Origin: Marivivens sp. LCG002 | Lineage (GTDB): Bacteria > Pseudomonadota > Alphaproteobacteria > Rhodobacterales > Rhodobacteraceae | DNA: 64,000 bases | Direction: 5' to 3' | Assembly: GCF_030264275.1 (NCBI RefSeq) | Contig: NZ_CP127165.1 | Span: 1,910,001 to 1,974,000, forward strand | Shown here: positions 33,377-42,781 of the stretch, one piece after another | How positions within the stretch are numbered: the stretch's first letter is position 1 | Layout: every line of letters begins with the position of its first letter | The notes under the pieces: generated by a model | Database searches by the model: none | The model's input: only the letters and a program-made list of their open reading frames with translations | What the model was told of the DNA's origin: nothing | Program-made: the position numbers and the translations under genes

Positions 33377-34150
33377 ATGAAGCCCCTCGCGCCCGCGCTG
33401 TTAGGTCTCGCCCTCTGGGCGACGCCTGTGATTACATCGGCCCAAGAGCCGCTGATCGCCGCCGCATCGGTGCTCAAATTCGCGCTCGACGACATTGCCA
33501 CGGCCTATGAGGCGCAAACAGGCCAAGCCTTGCGGATTGCCTATGGCTCCACGGGTAACTTTTCCGCCCAAATTCGCGAAGGCGCACCCTTTGATCTTTT
33601 TCTGGCGGCGGATGAAGCCTTCATCCTAGGCCTTGCCGAAGAGGGTCTCACCCGTGACCAAGGGGTCATCTATGCATCGGGTCGCCTTGCTATGCTCACC
33701 CCCAAGAACGGCGCTTTGGCCGCTAGCGCTGACCTTTCCACTCTTGCCATCGCGCTCCAACAAGGCGAGCTTGGCCGCTTTGCCATCGCAAGCCCCGTGC
33801 ACGCCCCCTATGGTATGCGCGCCCAAGAAGCGCTGGAACACCAAGGGCTTTGGGACGACATCCAAGACCATCTGGTCTTTGGCGAAAACGTGAGCCAAGC
33901 CACCCAGTTCGCCATTTCAGGGAACACCGACGGCGGGATTGTCGCTTATGCATTGGCGCTTACGCCCGAAGTGCAGGCACAGAGCAACTTTGCCTTGATC
34001 CCAGCAGAGTGGCACGCCCCGCTCCATCAGCGCATGGCTCTGCTGCCCGATGCCTCCGCCGAAGCAGAGGCTTTTTACGCCTATCTTCAAAGCGACGCGG
34101 CGCGGGAGGTGTTTGTCTCCTATGGCTTTGCGGTCCCCGAGAGTGAATGA
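33377..34150 (+). CDS. modA: Molybdate ABC transporter substrate-binding protein
   Basis: A 257-residue exported protein with signal peptide (LAPALLGLALWATPVITSA, cleavage before QEP). AAASVLKFALDDIATAY and YGSTGNFSAQIREGAPFDLFLAADE are the ModA anion-binding blocks. The ATG at 33377 follows AAAGGAGCCAAG. It overlaps modB by four bases. Molybdate binding is supported by the modBC neighbours. Confidence 0.93.
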   Translation: MKPLAPALLGLALWATPVITSAQEPLIAAASVLKFALDDIATAYEAQTGQALRIAYGSTGNFSAQIREGAPFDLFLAADEAFILGLAEEGLTRDQGVIYASGRLAMLTPKNGALAASADLSTLAIALQQGELGRFAIASPVHAPYGMRAQEALEHQGLWDDIQDHLVFGENVSQATQFAISGNTDGGIVAYALALTPEVQAQSNFALIPAEWHAPLHQRMALLPDASAEAEAFYAYLQSDAAREVFVSYGFAVPESE

Positions 34151-34818
34151 TGGACTGGCAGGCGCTGAACCTCTCGCTCCTCCTCGCGGCTCTGACCGCA
34201 GCTATTCTGGTGCCTGTTTCCGTTTTCGTCGGGCGACGCCTTGCCCTTAGCAAGAGCAAGAGCCTCCCCGTTATCGAGGCGCTTATCGCGCTTCCCCTCG
34301 TGCTTCCTCCGACGGTCTTGGGGTTCTATCTTCTGACCGCGTTTGGCAAAGGCTCTCCGCTCGGGGAGCTGTGGCAAACCGTTTTCGGTCATTCGCTGGC
34401 CTTCTCCTTCGAAGGGCTGCTGCTTGCCTCGATCATCGTGAACATCCCCTTTGCGATGCAGCCCATCCAGCGCGGTTTTGAGGCCGTGCCGCAAGAGCTT
34501 CGCGATGCGGCTGCCTGTTCAGGCATGTCGCCGCTTGAAACCCTGTGGAAGATCGAACTCCCGCTTGCGTGGCCCGCTGTCCTGACGGGCGCGGTTCTGA
34601 CCTTCGCCCATACCCTTGGGGAATTCGGTGTGGTCCTGATGGTGGGCGGCGCAATCCCGGGTGAAACCAAAACCATCGCCATCTCGATCTATGACAAGGT
34701 CCAGAGCTTTGATGCCCGATCTGCCGCAGAAATGTCGGCAGTGCTCTTGGCGGTTTCGGTCACGACCATCACGCTGACATTCCTTATGTCGCGCAAAATC
34801 GGGCGGCGTTTGTCATGA
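34147..34818 (+). CDS. modB: Molybdate ABC transporter permease
   Basis: A 223-residue inner-membrane permease with five to six helices. The EAA loop is DAAACSGMSPLETLWKIELPLAWP near 140, including the conserved Ala and Gly. LPLVLPPTVLGFYLL is typical of ModB. The ATG overlaps the modA stop and its stop overlaps the modC start, so the three genes are translationally coupled. Confidence 0.95.
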   Translation: MMDWQALNLSLLLAALTAAILVPVSVFVGRRLALSKSKSLPVIEALIALPLVLPPTVLGFYLLTAFGKGSPLGELWQTVFGHSLAFSFEGLLLASIIVNIPFAMQPIQRGFEAVPQELRDAAACSGMSPLETLWKIELPLAWPAVLTGAVLTFAHTLGEFGVVLMVGGAIPGETKTIAISIYDKVQSFDARSAAEMSAVLLAVSVTTITLTFLMSRKIGRRLS

Positions 34819-35879
34819 CGCTTTTCATTCGCCTCAAAGCCCAAGCGCCCATCCCGCTTGACCTCTCTTTTTCGGTCGAGGCAGGGCAAATCCTCGCGCT
34901 CGTCGGCCCATCAGGATCAGGTAAATCGACGGTGCTGCGGAGCATTGCGGGACTCTATCACCCCGAAGAGACGACGATCACTGTCAGAGGGAAAGAGTGG
35001 CGCGATATGGCCCCACACAAGCGGCGTGTGGGAATGGTTTTCCAGAATTACGCGCTTTTCCCGCATCTGACGGCACGCGGGAATGTCTGCGCCGCGCTCG
35101 ACGAGAAAGGCATGGATGCGACGAAAGAAGCAAATCGCCTGCTCGACCTTGTGGGCCTTGGCGACATGGCCGAACGGCGGCCTGCCGAACTCTCGGGCGG
35201 GCAACAACAGCGTGTCGCAATCGCTCGCGCACTCGCCCGAAAACCCGATGTCCTCCTCCTTGACGAGCCTTTTTCTGCGGTGGATCGACCGACACGCGAG
35301 AGCCTTTATGCAGAAATCGAGGCACTCCGCAGTGAGCTTTCAATGCCTGTCGTTCTCGTCACCCATGACATGGACGAGGCACAGCGGCTTGCCGACCGTA
35401 TGGCGGTCATAGATCAGGGGCGTCTTGTCTGCCAAGGAAGCCTTGCCGAGGTCGCCTTGGACCCCAAGGCGATGCGCGTTCTGGGGCTTCGCCAGACGGG
35501 GGCCGTTCTCACTGCAAAAGTCGCAGCACACGATACCGACGGGATCACGCGGCTTGCTCACCCAGCCGGCGCACTCTTTGTGCCGCAAATCCGCGAAGAT
35601 ATTGGAACCGAGGTCAAGCTCCGCCTCTTGGCGCATGATGTGATGCTGGCGAACGCGCGCCCCACAGGCATTTCGGCGCTGAATATCCTTGAGGGTAAAG
35701 TGGTCTCCATCGCCTTTGGGGATGGGCCCGGCGCGATGGTGCATGTAGATGCAGGCGGCGAGATCCTTTTGGCGCGGATCACGCGGCGCTCGGTCGCCTC
35801 GCTCGGGCTTGTCGAAGGGTCCGCATGCTTTGCGGTGCTCAAATCTCTCGCCATCGCCAGAGATCGCGTTCACCGTTAA
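34815..35879 (+). CDS. modC: Molybdate ABC transporter ATP-binding protein
   Basis: A 354-residue ATPase. Walker A GPSGSGKST near 34, Q-loop VFQNYALFPHL, signature LSGGQQQR and Walker B VLLLDEPFSAVD are all intact. The last 65 residues (SALNILEGKVVSIAFGDG) are a molybdate-binding TOBE/Mop domain. It powers uptake for Mo-cofactor enzymes such as the IorAB-type hydroxylase 12 kb away. A bidirectional terminator follows at once. Confidence 0.96.
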   Translation: MTLFIRLKAQAPIPLDLSFSVEAGQILALVGPSGSGKSTVLRSIAGLYHPEETTITVRGKEWRDMAPHKRRVGMVFQNYALFPHLTARGNVCAALDEKGMDATKEANRLLDLVGLGDMAERRPAELSGGQQQRVAIARALARKPDVLLLDEPFSAVDRPTRESLYAEIEALRSELSMPVVLVTHDMDEAQRLADRMAVIDQGRLVCQGSLAEVALDPKAMRVLGLRQTGAVLTAKVAAHDTDGITRLAHPAGALFVPQIREDIGTEVKLRLLAHDVMLANARPTGISALNILEGKVVSIAFGDGPGAMVHVDAGGEILLARITRRSVASLGLVEGSACFAVLKSLAIARDRVHR

Positions 35880-35882
35880 AAG

Positions 35883-35908
35883 AAAAGGCCGGAGCAATCC
35901 GGCCTTTT
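35883..35908. terminator. Bidirectional terminator between modC and DUF2842
   Basis: An 11-base perfect stem AAAAGGCCGGA/TCCGGCCTTTT with a GCAA tetraloop is followed by T or A runs on both sides. It ends modABC on plus and purA-DUF2842 on minus. Confidence 0.93.
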
Positions 35909-35911
35909 GTC

Positions 35912-36148
35912 TTAGTGCTTGTCGTCGCTCGGTGCGTCGGGATCAGCGCGACCGATCCCTTTGAACACCCATTTGAACGGGATCGCCCAGAGAATACCGA
36001 GGATCACATAAATCGCCAGCTCAACCAAAATCGACGGCGTGCGATCGAAGAGATTGATGATGGAAACGGCGACAACCACATAGGCCGGCATCCCCACCAC
36101 CAAGATCAACAGCGCAAGGCGCTTTCTGGTTTTGTATGACAGCGCCAT
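35912..36148 (-). CDS. DUF2842 inner-membrane protein
   Basis: A 78-residue protein with two hydrophobic helices (LALLILVVGMPAYVVVAV and LAIYVILGILWAIPFKW) ending in a charged tail. This matches DUF2842, a family of alphaproteobacteria with no known role. Its ATG shares bases with the purA stop (TGATG), so translation is coupled to purA. Confidence 0.88.
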   Translation of the reverse strand: MALSYKTRKRLALLILVVGMPAYVVVAVSIINLFDRTPSILVELAIYVILGILWAIPFKWVFKGIGRADPDAPSDDKH

Positions 36149-37443
36149 CAGTCTGCAAACGGGTCCGTGACAAGGATCGTGTCATCGCGCTCGGGCGAGG
36201 TCGACAAAAGCGCGACAGGGCACTCGATCAGTTCCTCGATGCGGCGGACATACTTGATTGCCGCAGCAGGAAGATCTGCCCAAGAGCGGGCGCCTTCGGT
36301 CGACTCGGACCAGCCTTCGATCTCTTCATAGATCGGGGTGCAACGCGCCTGTTGATCCGCAGCGGTCGGAAGGTAATCAATCCGTTCGCCATCAAGGTCG
36401 TAAGCCACACAGATCTTGAGCGTGTCAAAACCGTCGAGCACGTCGAGCTTGGTCAGCGAAATGCCGTTGACGCCCGAGGTTGCACAGGTCTGACGAACAA
36501 GAGCCGCATCGAACCAGCCGCAGCGGCGCTTGCGGCCCGTCGTGGTGCCGAACTCGTGGCCACGGGTCCCGAGACGCTCACCATCGGCGTCAAGAAGCTC
36601 GGTCGGGAAAGGACCTTCGCCGACGCGGGTGGTATAGGCTTTGACGATACCGAGGACATAATCAATCGCACCCGGCCCCATGCCGACGCCCGTCGCGGCC
36701 TGACCTGCGATCACGTTCGACGAAGTCACAAAGGGATATGTGCCGAAGTCGATGTCGAGAAGAGCGCCCTGCGCCCCTTCGAAAAGGATACGCTTGCCCG
36801 CTTTGCGCTTTTCATTGAGCACTTTCCAGACAGGAGCGGCATAAGGAAGGATCAGCTCGGCGACTTCGCGCAGCTGCGCAATCAGCGCATCGCGGTCGAT
36901 CTCTTCGATGCCGAGGCCCTTGCGGAGCGGGTTGTGGTGCTGGAGCGCGCGGTCGACGCGGGCTTCGAGGGTGGCCGCATCGGCAAGATCGGCAACGCGC
37001 ACAGAACGGCGACCGACTTTGTCTTCGTATGCCGGCCCGATACCGCGGCCCGTCGTGCCGATCTTGGTGCCTGCGCTGGCGATTTCTTCGCGGGCGCGGT
37101 CCAACTCACCGTGGAACGGCAGGATCAGCGGCGTGTTTTCCGCAATCATCAGGGTTTCGGGCGTGATTTCGACGCCTTGGCCACGGATCGTTTCGATTTC
37201 TTTCACGAGGTGCCAGGGATCAAGGACAACACCGTTGCCGATCACCGACAGCTTGCCACCGCGCACAACACCCGAAGGGAGCGCATGGAGCTTGTAGACC
37301 TTGCCGTCTACGACGAGCGTGTGGCCCGCGTTGTGACCGCCTTGAAAACGAGCGACGATATCCGCGCGCTCGGACAGCCAGTCCACAATCTTGCCTTTAC
37401 CTTCGTCACCCCACTGGGCGCCGACGACGACAACGTTAGCCAT
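36148..37443 (-). CDS. purA: Adenylosuccinate synthetase
   Basis: A 431-residue GTP-dependent ligase of AMP synthesis from IMP and aspartate. [21 protein letters not shown] at the start (residues 1-20) is the P-loop and IMP site. GGHNAGHT near 37, [11 protein letters not shown] and [13 protein letters not shown] are also conserved. The ATG at 37443 follows GAGGAGACTCAGGT. The leader holds GTTTCC/GGAAAC at 37496-37512, a weak inverted repeat, and no other obvious control element. Confidence 0.97.
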   Translation of the reverse strand: MANVVVVGAQWGDEGKGKIVDWLSERADIVARFQGGHNAGHTLVVDGKVYKLHALPSGVVRGGKLSVIGNGVVLDPWHLVKEIETIRGQGVEITPETLMIAENTPLILPFHGELDRAREEIASAGTKIGTTGRGIGPAYEDKVGRRSVRVADLADAATLEARVDRALQHHNPLRKGLGIEEIDRDALIAQLREVAELILPYAAPVWKVLNEKRKAGKRILFEGAQGALLDIDFGTYPFVTSSNVIAGQAATGVGMGPGAIDYVLGIVKAYTTRVGEGPFPTELLDADGERLGTRGHEFGTTTGRKRRCGWFDAALVRQTCATSGVNGISLTKLDVLDGFDTLKICVAYDLDGERIDYLPTAADQQARCTPIYEEIEGWSESTEGARSWADLPAAAIKYVRRIEELIECPVALLSTSPERDDTILVTDPFAD

Positions 37444-37558
37444 ACCTGAGTCTCCTCGTATTTCTGGCGTCAAACCCGCGTCCGTATAGCGAGCCGTTTC
37501 CACACAGGAAACCGCTATTTGCATCAAACGGTGACGGAGCGATCAATTCTGGGGAAAA

Positions 37559-38119
37559 TCAGAGTGCAGCGGTTGAAATCAGCGACGACAGGTCGCGCCA
37601 ACCATAGGCGACTTCGTCCACAGGAGCGTTTCGGTCATCCGAACCTTGAGCGGCAAGTGACTCGCCGCCTCTTGCCTCATAGAACCCACGTGCCCCCAGA
37701 TTTTGCTCCAGAACCCAGACAGACATGCCCTCATGGCCAAGACCGAGCGCCTCGCTCGCACAGGCTTGAAGAAGCGCCGACCCGATTCCCTGCCTTTGAG
37801 CGGTTTCGAGCAGATAGATCGCGGTCAATTCGGAGGTGAACCCGCGATCTTCGAGCGTGTTATCCCGCTGTAGACCGAAAGAGGCAAAGCCGACGACTTC
37901 CCCTCCGGTCTCGCACAAAAAGACTTTACCCTGCCCGCTTTCCTCGAGTGCGGTGAGAATCCGTGTCCATCCGCCGGTGCGTTCAGGCACAGTCATACGC
38001 TCGATAAGACCATCGGGCACAATGCCTTTATAGGTGGTTTTCCAAGAGGAAACCTGAACTTCCGCTATAGCGGTGGCATCGCGGAGGACGGCGGGACGGA
38101 TTTCGAAGTTTTGGGTCAT
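37559..38119 (-). CDS. GNAT-family N-acetyltransferase
   Basis: A 186-residue acetyltransferase. IRPAVLRDATAIAEVQVSSW near the start and LTAIYLLETAQRQGIGSALL, the acetyl-CoA-binding motif A, identify the GNAT fold. The acceptor is unknown. The ATG at 38119 follows ACAGGTGAC. It diverges from secG and ends 115 bases upstream of purA on the same strand. Confidence 0.88.
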   Translation of the reverse strand: MTQNFEIRPAVLRDATAIAEVQVSSWKTTYKGIVPDGLIERMTVPERTGGWTRILTALEESGQGKVFLCETGGEVVGFASFGLQRDNTLEDRGFTSELTAIYLLETAQRQGIGSALLQACASEALGLGHEGMSVWVLEQNLGARGFYEARGGESLAAQGSDDRNAPVDEVAYGWRDLSSLISTAAL

Positions 38120-38251
38120 GTCACCTGTGTTCCAGAGCAACAAGACGAGCGCAAGTGCGCATAAATCGTGACATGCTTGAAACTGGGGGGTTGCGGCCTT
38201 TGCCACATGCCTCTAGATACCCAGCGTTCACGAAAGGCAAAAGGCAGCCCG

Positions 38252-38620
38252 ATGGAAAACGTCGTTCTCGTCATCCACCTCATCCTCGCACTGTGCCTCA
38301 TCGGCATTGTGTTGATGCAACGCTCTGAAGGGGGCGGTCTCGGCATCGGCGGTGGCAGCGGTGGCGGCCTTGTTTCTGCGCGTGGCGCGGCAACCGCTTT
38401 GAGCAAAATCACTTGGGCACTTGCTGCGGCCTTTATCTGCACCTCGATCGGTCTGACCATCATCGCCGCCGAAAAATCGGCCGGTGCATCGGTTGTAGAT
38501 CGCCTGATCGATGCCGCCCCTGTCGAAGCGCCCAGCGCCGAGACCGGCAATGCACTTGGTTCGGATCTTCTTCCGCCGAGCGCCGACAGCGACGCACCGC
38601 TTCTTCCCAGCGGAAACTAA
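38252..38620 (+). CDS. secG: Preprotein translocase subunit SecG
   Basis: A 122-residue protein with two membrane helices (NVVLVIHLILALCLIGIVL and ITWALAAAFICTSIGLTII) joined by the glycine-rich loop RSEGGGLGIGGGSGGGL typical of SecG. A Pro/Ser/Asp-rich tail follows. It assists SecYE. The ATG follows AAAGGCAGCCCG. A weak TAACCGG/CCGGTTA hairpin lies between it and pyrG at 38667-38699. Confidence 0.93.
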   Translation: MENVVLVIHLILALCLIGIVLMQRSEGGGLGIGGGSGGGLVSARGAATALSKITWALAAAFICTSIGLTIIAAEKSAGASVVDRLIDAAPVEAPSAETGNALGSDLLPPSADSDAPLLPSGN

Positions 38621-38792
38621 CCACAAAGGTTAGTCTCTCTAGGCTTATAGCCAACAGCATATTGAGTAACCGGTTGCGTAAACGGGGCGAATCCGGTTAT
38701 ATTTAAATCCCGTGAGTATGCGGCTTTGCGAGAATCGTTTCGCCGCGAAACTACCTTTTAATTCGATCGTAAATCACGGGGGTCGCCAACCG

Positions 38793-40436
38793 ATGGCACG
38801 TTTCATTTTCATTACGGGTGGTGTGGTTTCGTCCCTCGGCAAAGGTCTTGCTTCTGCAGCACTGGGCGCTTTGCTACAGGCACGTGGCTACTCGGTTCGC
38901 CTTCGTAAGCTTGACCCCTATCTCAACGTCGACCCCGGCACGATGTCGCCTTTTGAACACGGCGAAGTATTTGTGACCGATGATGGTGCCGAAACCGATC
39001 TCGACCTCGGCCATTACGAACGTTTCACCGGTGTGGCCGCACGCACGAGCGACTCGATCTCTTCGGGCCGCATCTATTCGAACGTGCTCGAAAAAGAGCG
39101 CCGCGGCGACTATCTCGGCAAAACCATTCAGGTGATCCCGCATGTGACCAACGAGATCAAAGACTTCATCGCGACGGGCGAAGACGAAGTTGATTTCATG
39201 CTCTGCGAGATCGGCGGCACCGTCGGCGATATCGAAGGGCTTCCTTTCTTTGAAGCCATACGCCAGTTCATCCACCAGAAAGAACGCGGCCAGTGCATTC
39301 TGATGCACCTCACCCTTCTGCCCTATCTGGCAGCTTCGGGCGAGCTCAAGACCAAACCGACACAGCACTCGGTCAAAGAGTTGCAATCCATCGGTCTTGC
39401 ACCCGATGTGCTTGTCTGTCGTTCCGAACAAGTCATCCCCGAGCGCGAGCGCGAAAAGATCGCCCTCTTCTGCAACGTCCGCAAAGAGCACGTTGTTCCC
39501 GCCTATGACCTCAAGTCGATCTACGAAGCGCCCCTCGCCTATCACGAGCAGGGCCTCGATCAGGCGGTTCTCGATTGCTTCGGCATTGCCCCGGCGCCCA
39601 AGCCGAACCTTGCCCGCTGGCTTGATGTGCAGGACCGCATCCACAACACCGACGGCGAAGTGAATATCGCCATTGTCGGCAAATACACCCAGCTTGAAGA
39701 CGCCTATAAGTCGATCAAAGAAGCCTTGGTTCATGGCGGCATGTCGAACCGCGTCAAGGTCAATGTGAACTGGGTCGATGCCGAAGACTTCGACCGCGAA
39801 GACGTGGGCGAGCGCCTTTCTGGCTATCACGCGATCCTTGTTCCGGGTGGCTTTGGCGAGCGCGGGACGGAAGGCAAGATCAAGGCGGCGCAATTCGCCC
39901 GCGAACGCAAGATCCCCTATCTCGGAATTTGCCTCGGGATGCAGATGGCCGTCATCGAAGCCGCGCGCAATGCCGCCGGTATCGACAAAGCCGGCTCCGA
40001 GGAATTCGACCATGAAGCGGGGCAAAAGCGTTTCGAGCCCGTGGTCTATCACCTCAAGGAATGGGTGCAAGGCAACCACACCGTGACGCGCAAAGCCGAT
40101 GACGCAAAGGGCGGCACCATGCGTCTTGGCGCCTATAATGCAACGCTTCTCGAAGGGTCGCGCGTCGCCGAAGTCTATGGCACCACGAAAATCGAAGAGC
40201 GTCACCGTCACCGTTATGAAGTGGACGTGAAATACCGCGAAAAGCTGGAAGCTGCAGGGCTTTGCTTCTCGGGGATGTCGCCTGATGGCAGCCTTCCCGA
40301 GATCGTGGAATGGAAGGACCACCCGTGGTTCATCGGCGTCCAGTTCCACCCAGAACTCAAGTCGAAGCCGTTCCAGCCGCACCCGCTTTTTGCGGACTTC
40401 GTGCGTGCGGCGGTCGAGACCTCGCGTCTGGTATAA
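38793..40436 (+). CDS. pyrG: CTP synthase
   Basis: A 547-residue enzyme that makes CTP from UTP, ATP and glutamine. The N-terminal synthetase domain shows [20 protein letters not shown] and [18 protein letters not shown]-like blocks. The C-terminal glutaminase has [15 protein letters not shown] near 380 and [11 protein letters not shown] near 518, giving Cys-His-Glu. ATG 38793 gives the conserved [11 protein letters not shown] start. Confidence 0.97.
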   Translation: MARFIFITGGVVSSLGKGLASAALGALLQARGYSVRLRKLDPYLNVDPGTMSPFEHGEVFVTDDGAETDLDLGHYERFTGVAARTSDSISSGRIYSNVLEKERRGDYLGKTIQVIPHVTNEIKDFIATGEDEVDFMLCEIGGTVGDIEGLPFFEAIRQFIHQKERGQCILMHLTLLPYLAASGELKTKPTQHSVKELQSIGLAPDVLVCRSEQVIPEREREKIALFCNVRKEHVVPAYDLKSIYEAPLAYHEQGLDQAVLDCFGIAPAPKPNLARWLDVQDRIHNTDGEVNIAIVGKYTQLEDAYKSIKEALVHGGMSNRVKVNVNWVDAEDFDREDVGERLSGYHAILVPGGFGERGTEGKIKAAQFARERKIPYLGICLGMQMAVIEAARNAAGIDKAGSEEFDHEAGQKRFEPVVYHLKEWVQGNHTVTRKADDAKGGTMRLGAYNATLLEGSRVAEVYGTTKIEERHRHRYEVDVKYREKLEAAGLCFSGMSPDGSLPEIVEWKDHPWFIGVQFHPELKSKPFQPHPLFADFVRAAVETSRLV

Positions 40437-40445
40437 AGATCAAGG

Positions 40446-40467
40446 CGGCGCTCTCGGGCGCCGTTTT
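40446..40467 (+). terminator. Terminator after pyrG
   Basis: CGGCGC pairs with GCGCCG around a six-base loop and is followed by TTTT. It lies ten bases past the pyrG stop. Confidence 0.75.
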
Positions 40468-40481
40468 CATGTGCAGGATCA

Positions 40482-40540
40482 GGGGCTCTGCCCCTCTGCG
40501 CCTTTGGCGCATTCACCCCGGGATATTTGAGGCACAAAGG
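40482..40540 (-). repeat. GC-rich dispersed intergenic repeat, copy 2 (inverted)
   Basis: Read on the minus strand it begins CCTTTGTGCCTCAAATATCC, contains GCGCCAAAGGCGC and ends GGCAGAGCCCC, like copy 1 at 9475-9530 apart from a few substitutions and small indels. The end of the element on the plus strand (CACAAAGG) lies six bases before the rlmJ ATG and can serve as its ribosome binding site. Confidence 0.8.
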
Positions 40541-40546
40541 CAAGGC

Positions 40547-41329
40547 ATGCTGTCCTATCAACATATCTATCACGCAGGCAATCTGGCGGATGTTCATAAA
40601 CATGCGCTCCTTGCTTGGGTGATCGACTATATGATCCGCAAGGATAAGCCTCTGACCTATATGGAAAGTCACGCGGGGCGCGGGCTTTATGATCTCGGCT
40701 CCGAGGCGGCGCTCAAAACGGGCGAGGCCGCCAGCGGGATCGAAATGGTCGAAAGGCGCGGCTGGTTCGAGGCGCAGCATCCCTATGCTCGAGCGCTTGC
40801 AGCTGTCAGATCGAAGAACGGCGCGCGGACCTATGGTGGATCGCCGTTGATCGCGGGCGAGCTTCTTCGGGACACCGACCCGATCCGGCTTGTCGAATTG
40901 CATCCGCAAGAGCACGCGGCCCTTGTCGCTGCCATGGCCCCCTATCGTGCCATTGTCGACAAGCGCGACGGTCTTGAACTTGTCAATTCGATTTGCCCGC
41001 CCGATCCACGGCGCGGTCTTCTTTTGATCGATCCGTCTTACGAGCGCAAAGACGAATACCAGATCATGGCCGAGGTTCTTCCCAAGATCGCCCGCAAATG
41101 GCCTGTCGGGGTCATGATCCTGTGGTATCCGATCCTTTCGAGCGCTTTGCATCGCCCGATGGTCACCGCCTTGCGGCGCGCGCTCCCCGAGGGGGTTGTT
41201 CATGAGGTGGGGTTCCCGCCTGCACGCGAAGGGCACCGAATGACGGGATCGGGACTTTTCGTGGTGAACCCGCCGTTCGGGTTCGACGCCGAGGCCGCAC
41301 GGCTTTCACGGCTTTTTGCGGCACTCTGA
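40547..41329 (+). CDS. rlmJ: 23S rRNA (adenine-2030-N6)-methyltransferase
   Basis: A 260-residue methyltransferase. YQHIYHAGNLADVHKH at the start, YMESHAGRGLYDL near 40 (SAM-binding loop) and LLLIDPSYE near 158 (catalytic motif IV) identify RlmJ. It methylates A2030 of 23S rRNA. The ATG at 40547 immediately follows the dispersed repeat, whose last bases provide the purine-rich ribosome binding site. Confidence 0.92.
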   Translation: MLSYQHIYHAGNLADVHKHALLAWVIDYMIRKDKPLTYMESHAGRGLYDLGSEAALKTGEAASGIEMVERRGWFEAQHPYARALAAVRSKNGARTYGGSPLIAGELLRDTDPIRLVELHPQEHAALVAAMAPYRAIVDKRDGLELVNSICPPDPRRGLLLIDPSYERKDEYQIMAEVLPKIARKWPVGVMILWYPILSSALHRPMVTALRRALPEGVVHEVGFPPAREGHRMTGSGLFVVNPPFGFDAEAARLSRLFAAL

Positions 41330-41376
41330 ACCGAGCAGCGCTAGGCAAGCGCCGTGTTACGGCCTATCTATGCGCT

Positions 41377-41826
41377 ATGTTCGCAGATTTGATCCGGCGT
41401 TTGACCGCCCCCGCCACTTCTCTTGATACGCTCGACACCAAACGGGCGCTTGGTGCGCTTCTTGTGCGGGTCGCACGCACCGACGGGCACTATGATCCCG
41501 AAGAAAAAGCTCTGATCGATCAAGTGTTTGTTGAGGAATTCGGCTTTGACGCGGCCGAGGCATCTGCGCTTCGGAGTGAGTGCGAAACACTTGAGGCAGA
41601 GGCCCCCGATACGGTGCGCTTTACCAAGGCTCTCAAGGACAATGTCGCTTATGAAGCCCGCGCGGGATTGATCAAGGCGATGTGGCGCATCGTTCTTGCC
41701 GACGGAAGCCGTGATTCTGGCGAGGATGCCTTGATGCGGATGATTGCGCCGATGCTCGGACTGACCGATCAGGAAAGCCATCGCTTGCGCCTTGAGGTTG
41801 CGCAATCCGCCGCGTCTCAACGCTAA
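41377..41826 (+). CDS. TerB-family protein
   Basis: A 149-residue all-helical protein. ALGALLVRVARTDGHYDPEEKALIDQVF near 27-54 (recognisable as the TerB acidic metal-binding stretch, here referred to by position) and LADGSRDSGEDALMRMIA near 108 repeat the acidic DG.x.xxE pattern. TerB proteins bind Ca2+ and are linked with stress responses and tellurite resistance, but stand-alone members have no known job. No other ter genes are present. Confidence 0.85.
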   Translation: MFADLIRRLTAPATSLDTLDTKRALGALLVRVARTDGHYDPEEKALIDQVFVEEFGFDAAEASALRSECETLEAEAPDTVRFTKALKDNVAYEARAGLIKAMWRIVLADGSRDSGEDALMRMIAPMLGLTDQESHRLRLEVAQSAASQR

Positions 41827-41920
41827 ATATCCCTATCCGGCCAAGTAACGGAGAGTATGAGCAAAATTCGCCGAAAAAATGATCAAGAATGACGTTTCGT
41901 CGCTGCGTCACCTGATATAA

Positions 41921-41932
41921 ATATTGCAATAT
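41921..41932. promoter_or_regulatory. Palindrome in the promoter region of the ABC transporter operon
   Basis: ATATTGCAATAT is a perfect 12-base palindrome in an AT-rich stretch 50 bases upstream of the first transporter gene. TATAAA lies just before it. It may be an operator, but no regulator is encoded beside it. Confidence 0.35.
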
Positions 41933-41981
41933 CATCGGAATTCTTTTCCTACTTGGTCAAATTTCGAAGGACGTTTTTGCT

Positions 41982-42758
41982 GTGACCTCCCAGACCCCCG
42001 TGATCGAGATCCGCAATCTGCACAAGGCTTACGGGAGTCTTGAGGTGCTCAAGGGCGTGGATATCGTCGCGCCCCGTGGGCATGTGGTGTCGCTGATCGG
42101 CTCGTCGGGCTCGGGTAAATCCACGCTTCTGCGCTGCTGCAATCTACTTGAAGACAGTCAGAAGGGCGAAGTGATTTTCTCGGGCGAGCCTGTGCGCTGG
42201 AAAGGCGAAGGTGCAAACCGCCGCCCCGCCGACGCAGCACAGATCAAGCGCATTCGCACCAATCTTTCCATGGTGTTCCAACAGTTCAATCTTTGGTCCC
42301 ATATGACGATCCTCGAGAATGTGATGGAAGCGCCCCTCACCGTTTTGGGCCGCGCCAAGGCCGAAGTCGAAGCCTCGGCCCGCGCCTATCTCGAGAAAGT
42401 CGGGATCGGCGACAAATGCGACGTCTATCCCGCGCAACTCTCGGGCGGCCAGCAACAGCGTGCCGCGATCGCCCGTGCGCTCTGTATGGAGCCGCAAGCC
42501 ATCCTCTTTGACGAGCCGACCTCTGCTCTCGATCCCGAGCTGGAGCAGGAAGTCGTAAAAGTGATCAAAGACCTCGCGAATGAAGGGCGCACGATGATCA
42601 TCGTGACCCATGACATGCGCATGGCCGCCGATGTCAGCGACCATGTGGTGTTTCTTCATCAGGGGAGGATTGAAGAGGAAGGCGACCCCGCTACCCTCTT
42701 CGGCACCCCAAAGACCGAACGGCTCAAACAGTTTCTATCCGCGACTGTGTCGGCCTGA
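41982..42758 (+). CDS. Polar amino-acid-type ABC transporter ATP-binding protein
   Basis: A 258-residue ATPase of the HisP/GlnQ type. Walker A is GSSGSGKST near 38, signature LSGGQQQRAAIARAL, Walker B ILFDEPTSALDPEL, and the H-loop is VTHDM. It energises uptake with the binding protein and two permeases that follow. The start is GTG 41982 after GAAGGA at a wide spacing; the next candidate is not obvious. The downstream GlnA and oxidase genes point to an amine or amino-acid substrate. Confidence 0.93.
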   Translation: MTSQTPVIEIRNLHKAYGSLEVLKGVDIVAPRGHVVSLIGSSGSGKSTLLRCCNLLEDSQKGEVIFSGEPVRWKGEGANRRPADAAQIKRIRTNLSMVFQQFNLWSHMTILENVMEAPLTVLGRAKAEVEASARAYLEKVGIGDKCDVYPAQLSGGQQQRAAIARALCMEPQAILFDEPTSALDPELEQEVVKVIKDLANEGRTMIIVTHDMRMAADVSDHVVFLHQGRIEEEGDPATLFGTPKTERLKQFLSATVSA

Positions 42759-42781
42759 CAAAAACCAACAGGAGAAATCCA

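Noticed and set aside
38667-38699. TAACCGG/CCGGTTA hairpin between secG and pyrG as a terminator
   Set aside because: The stem is only seven pairs with a 19-base loop and no T run, so it was not called as a feature.
38874-40382. A 502-codon open frame antisense to pyrG
   Set aside because: It is a shadow of a well conserved CTP synthase; no start signal or family motif.
41377-41826. Tellurite-resistance locus
   Set aside because: Only a single TerB-fold protein is present; no TerC, TerD or TerZ neighbours, so resistance is not supported.
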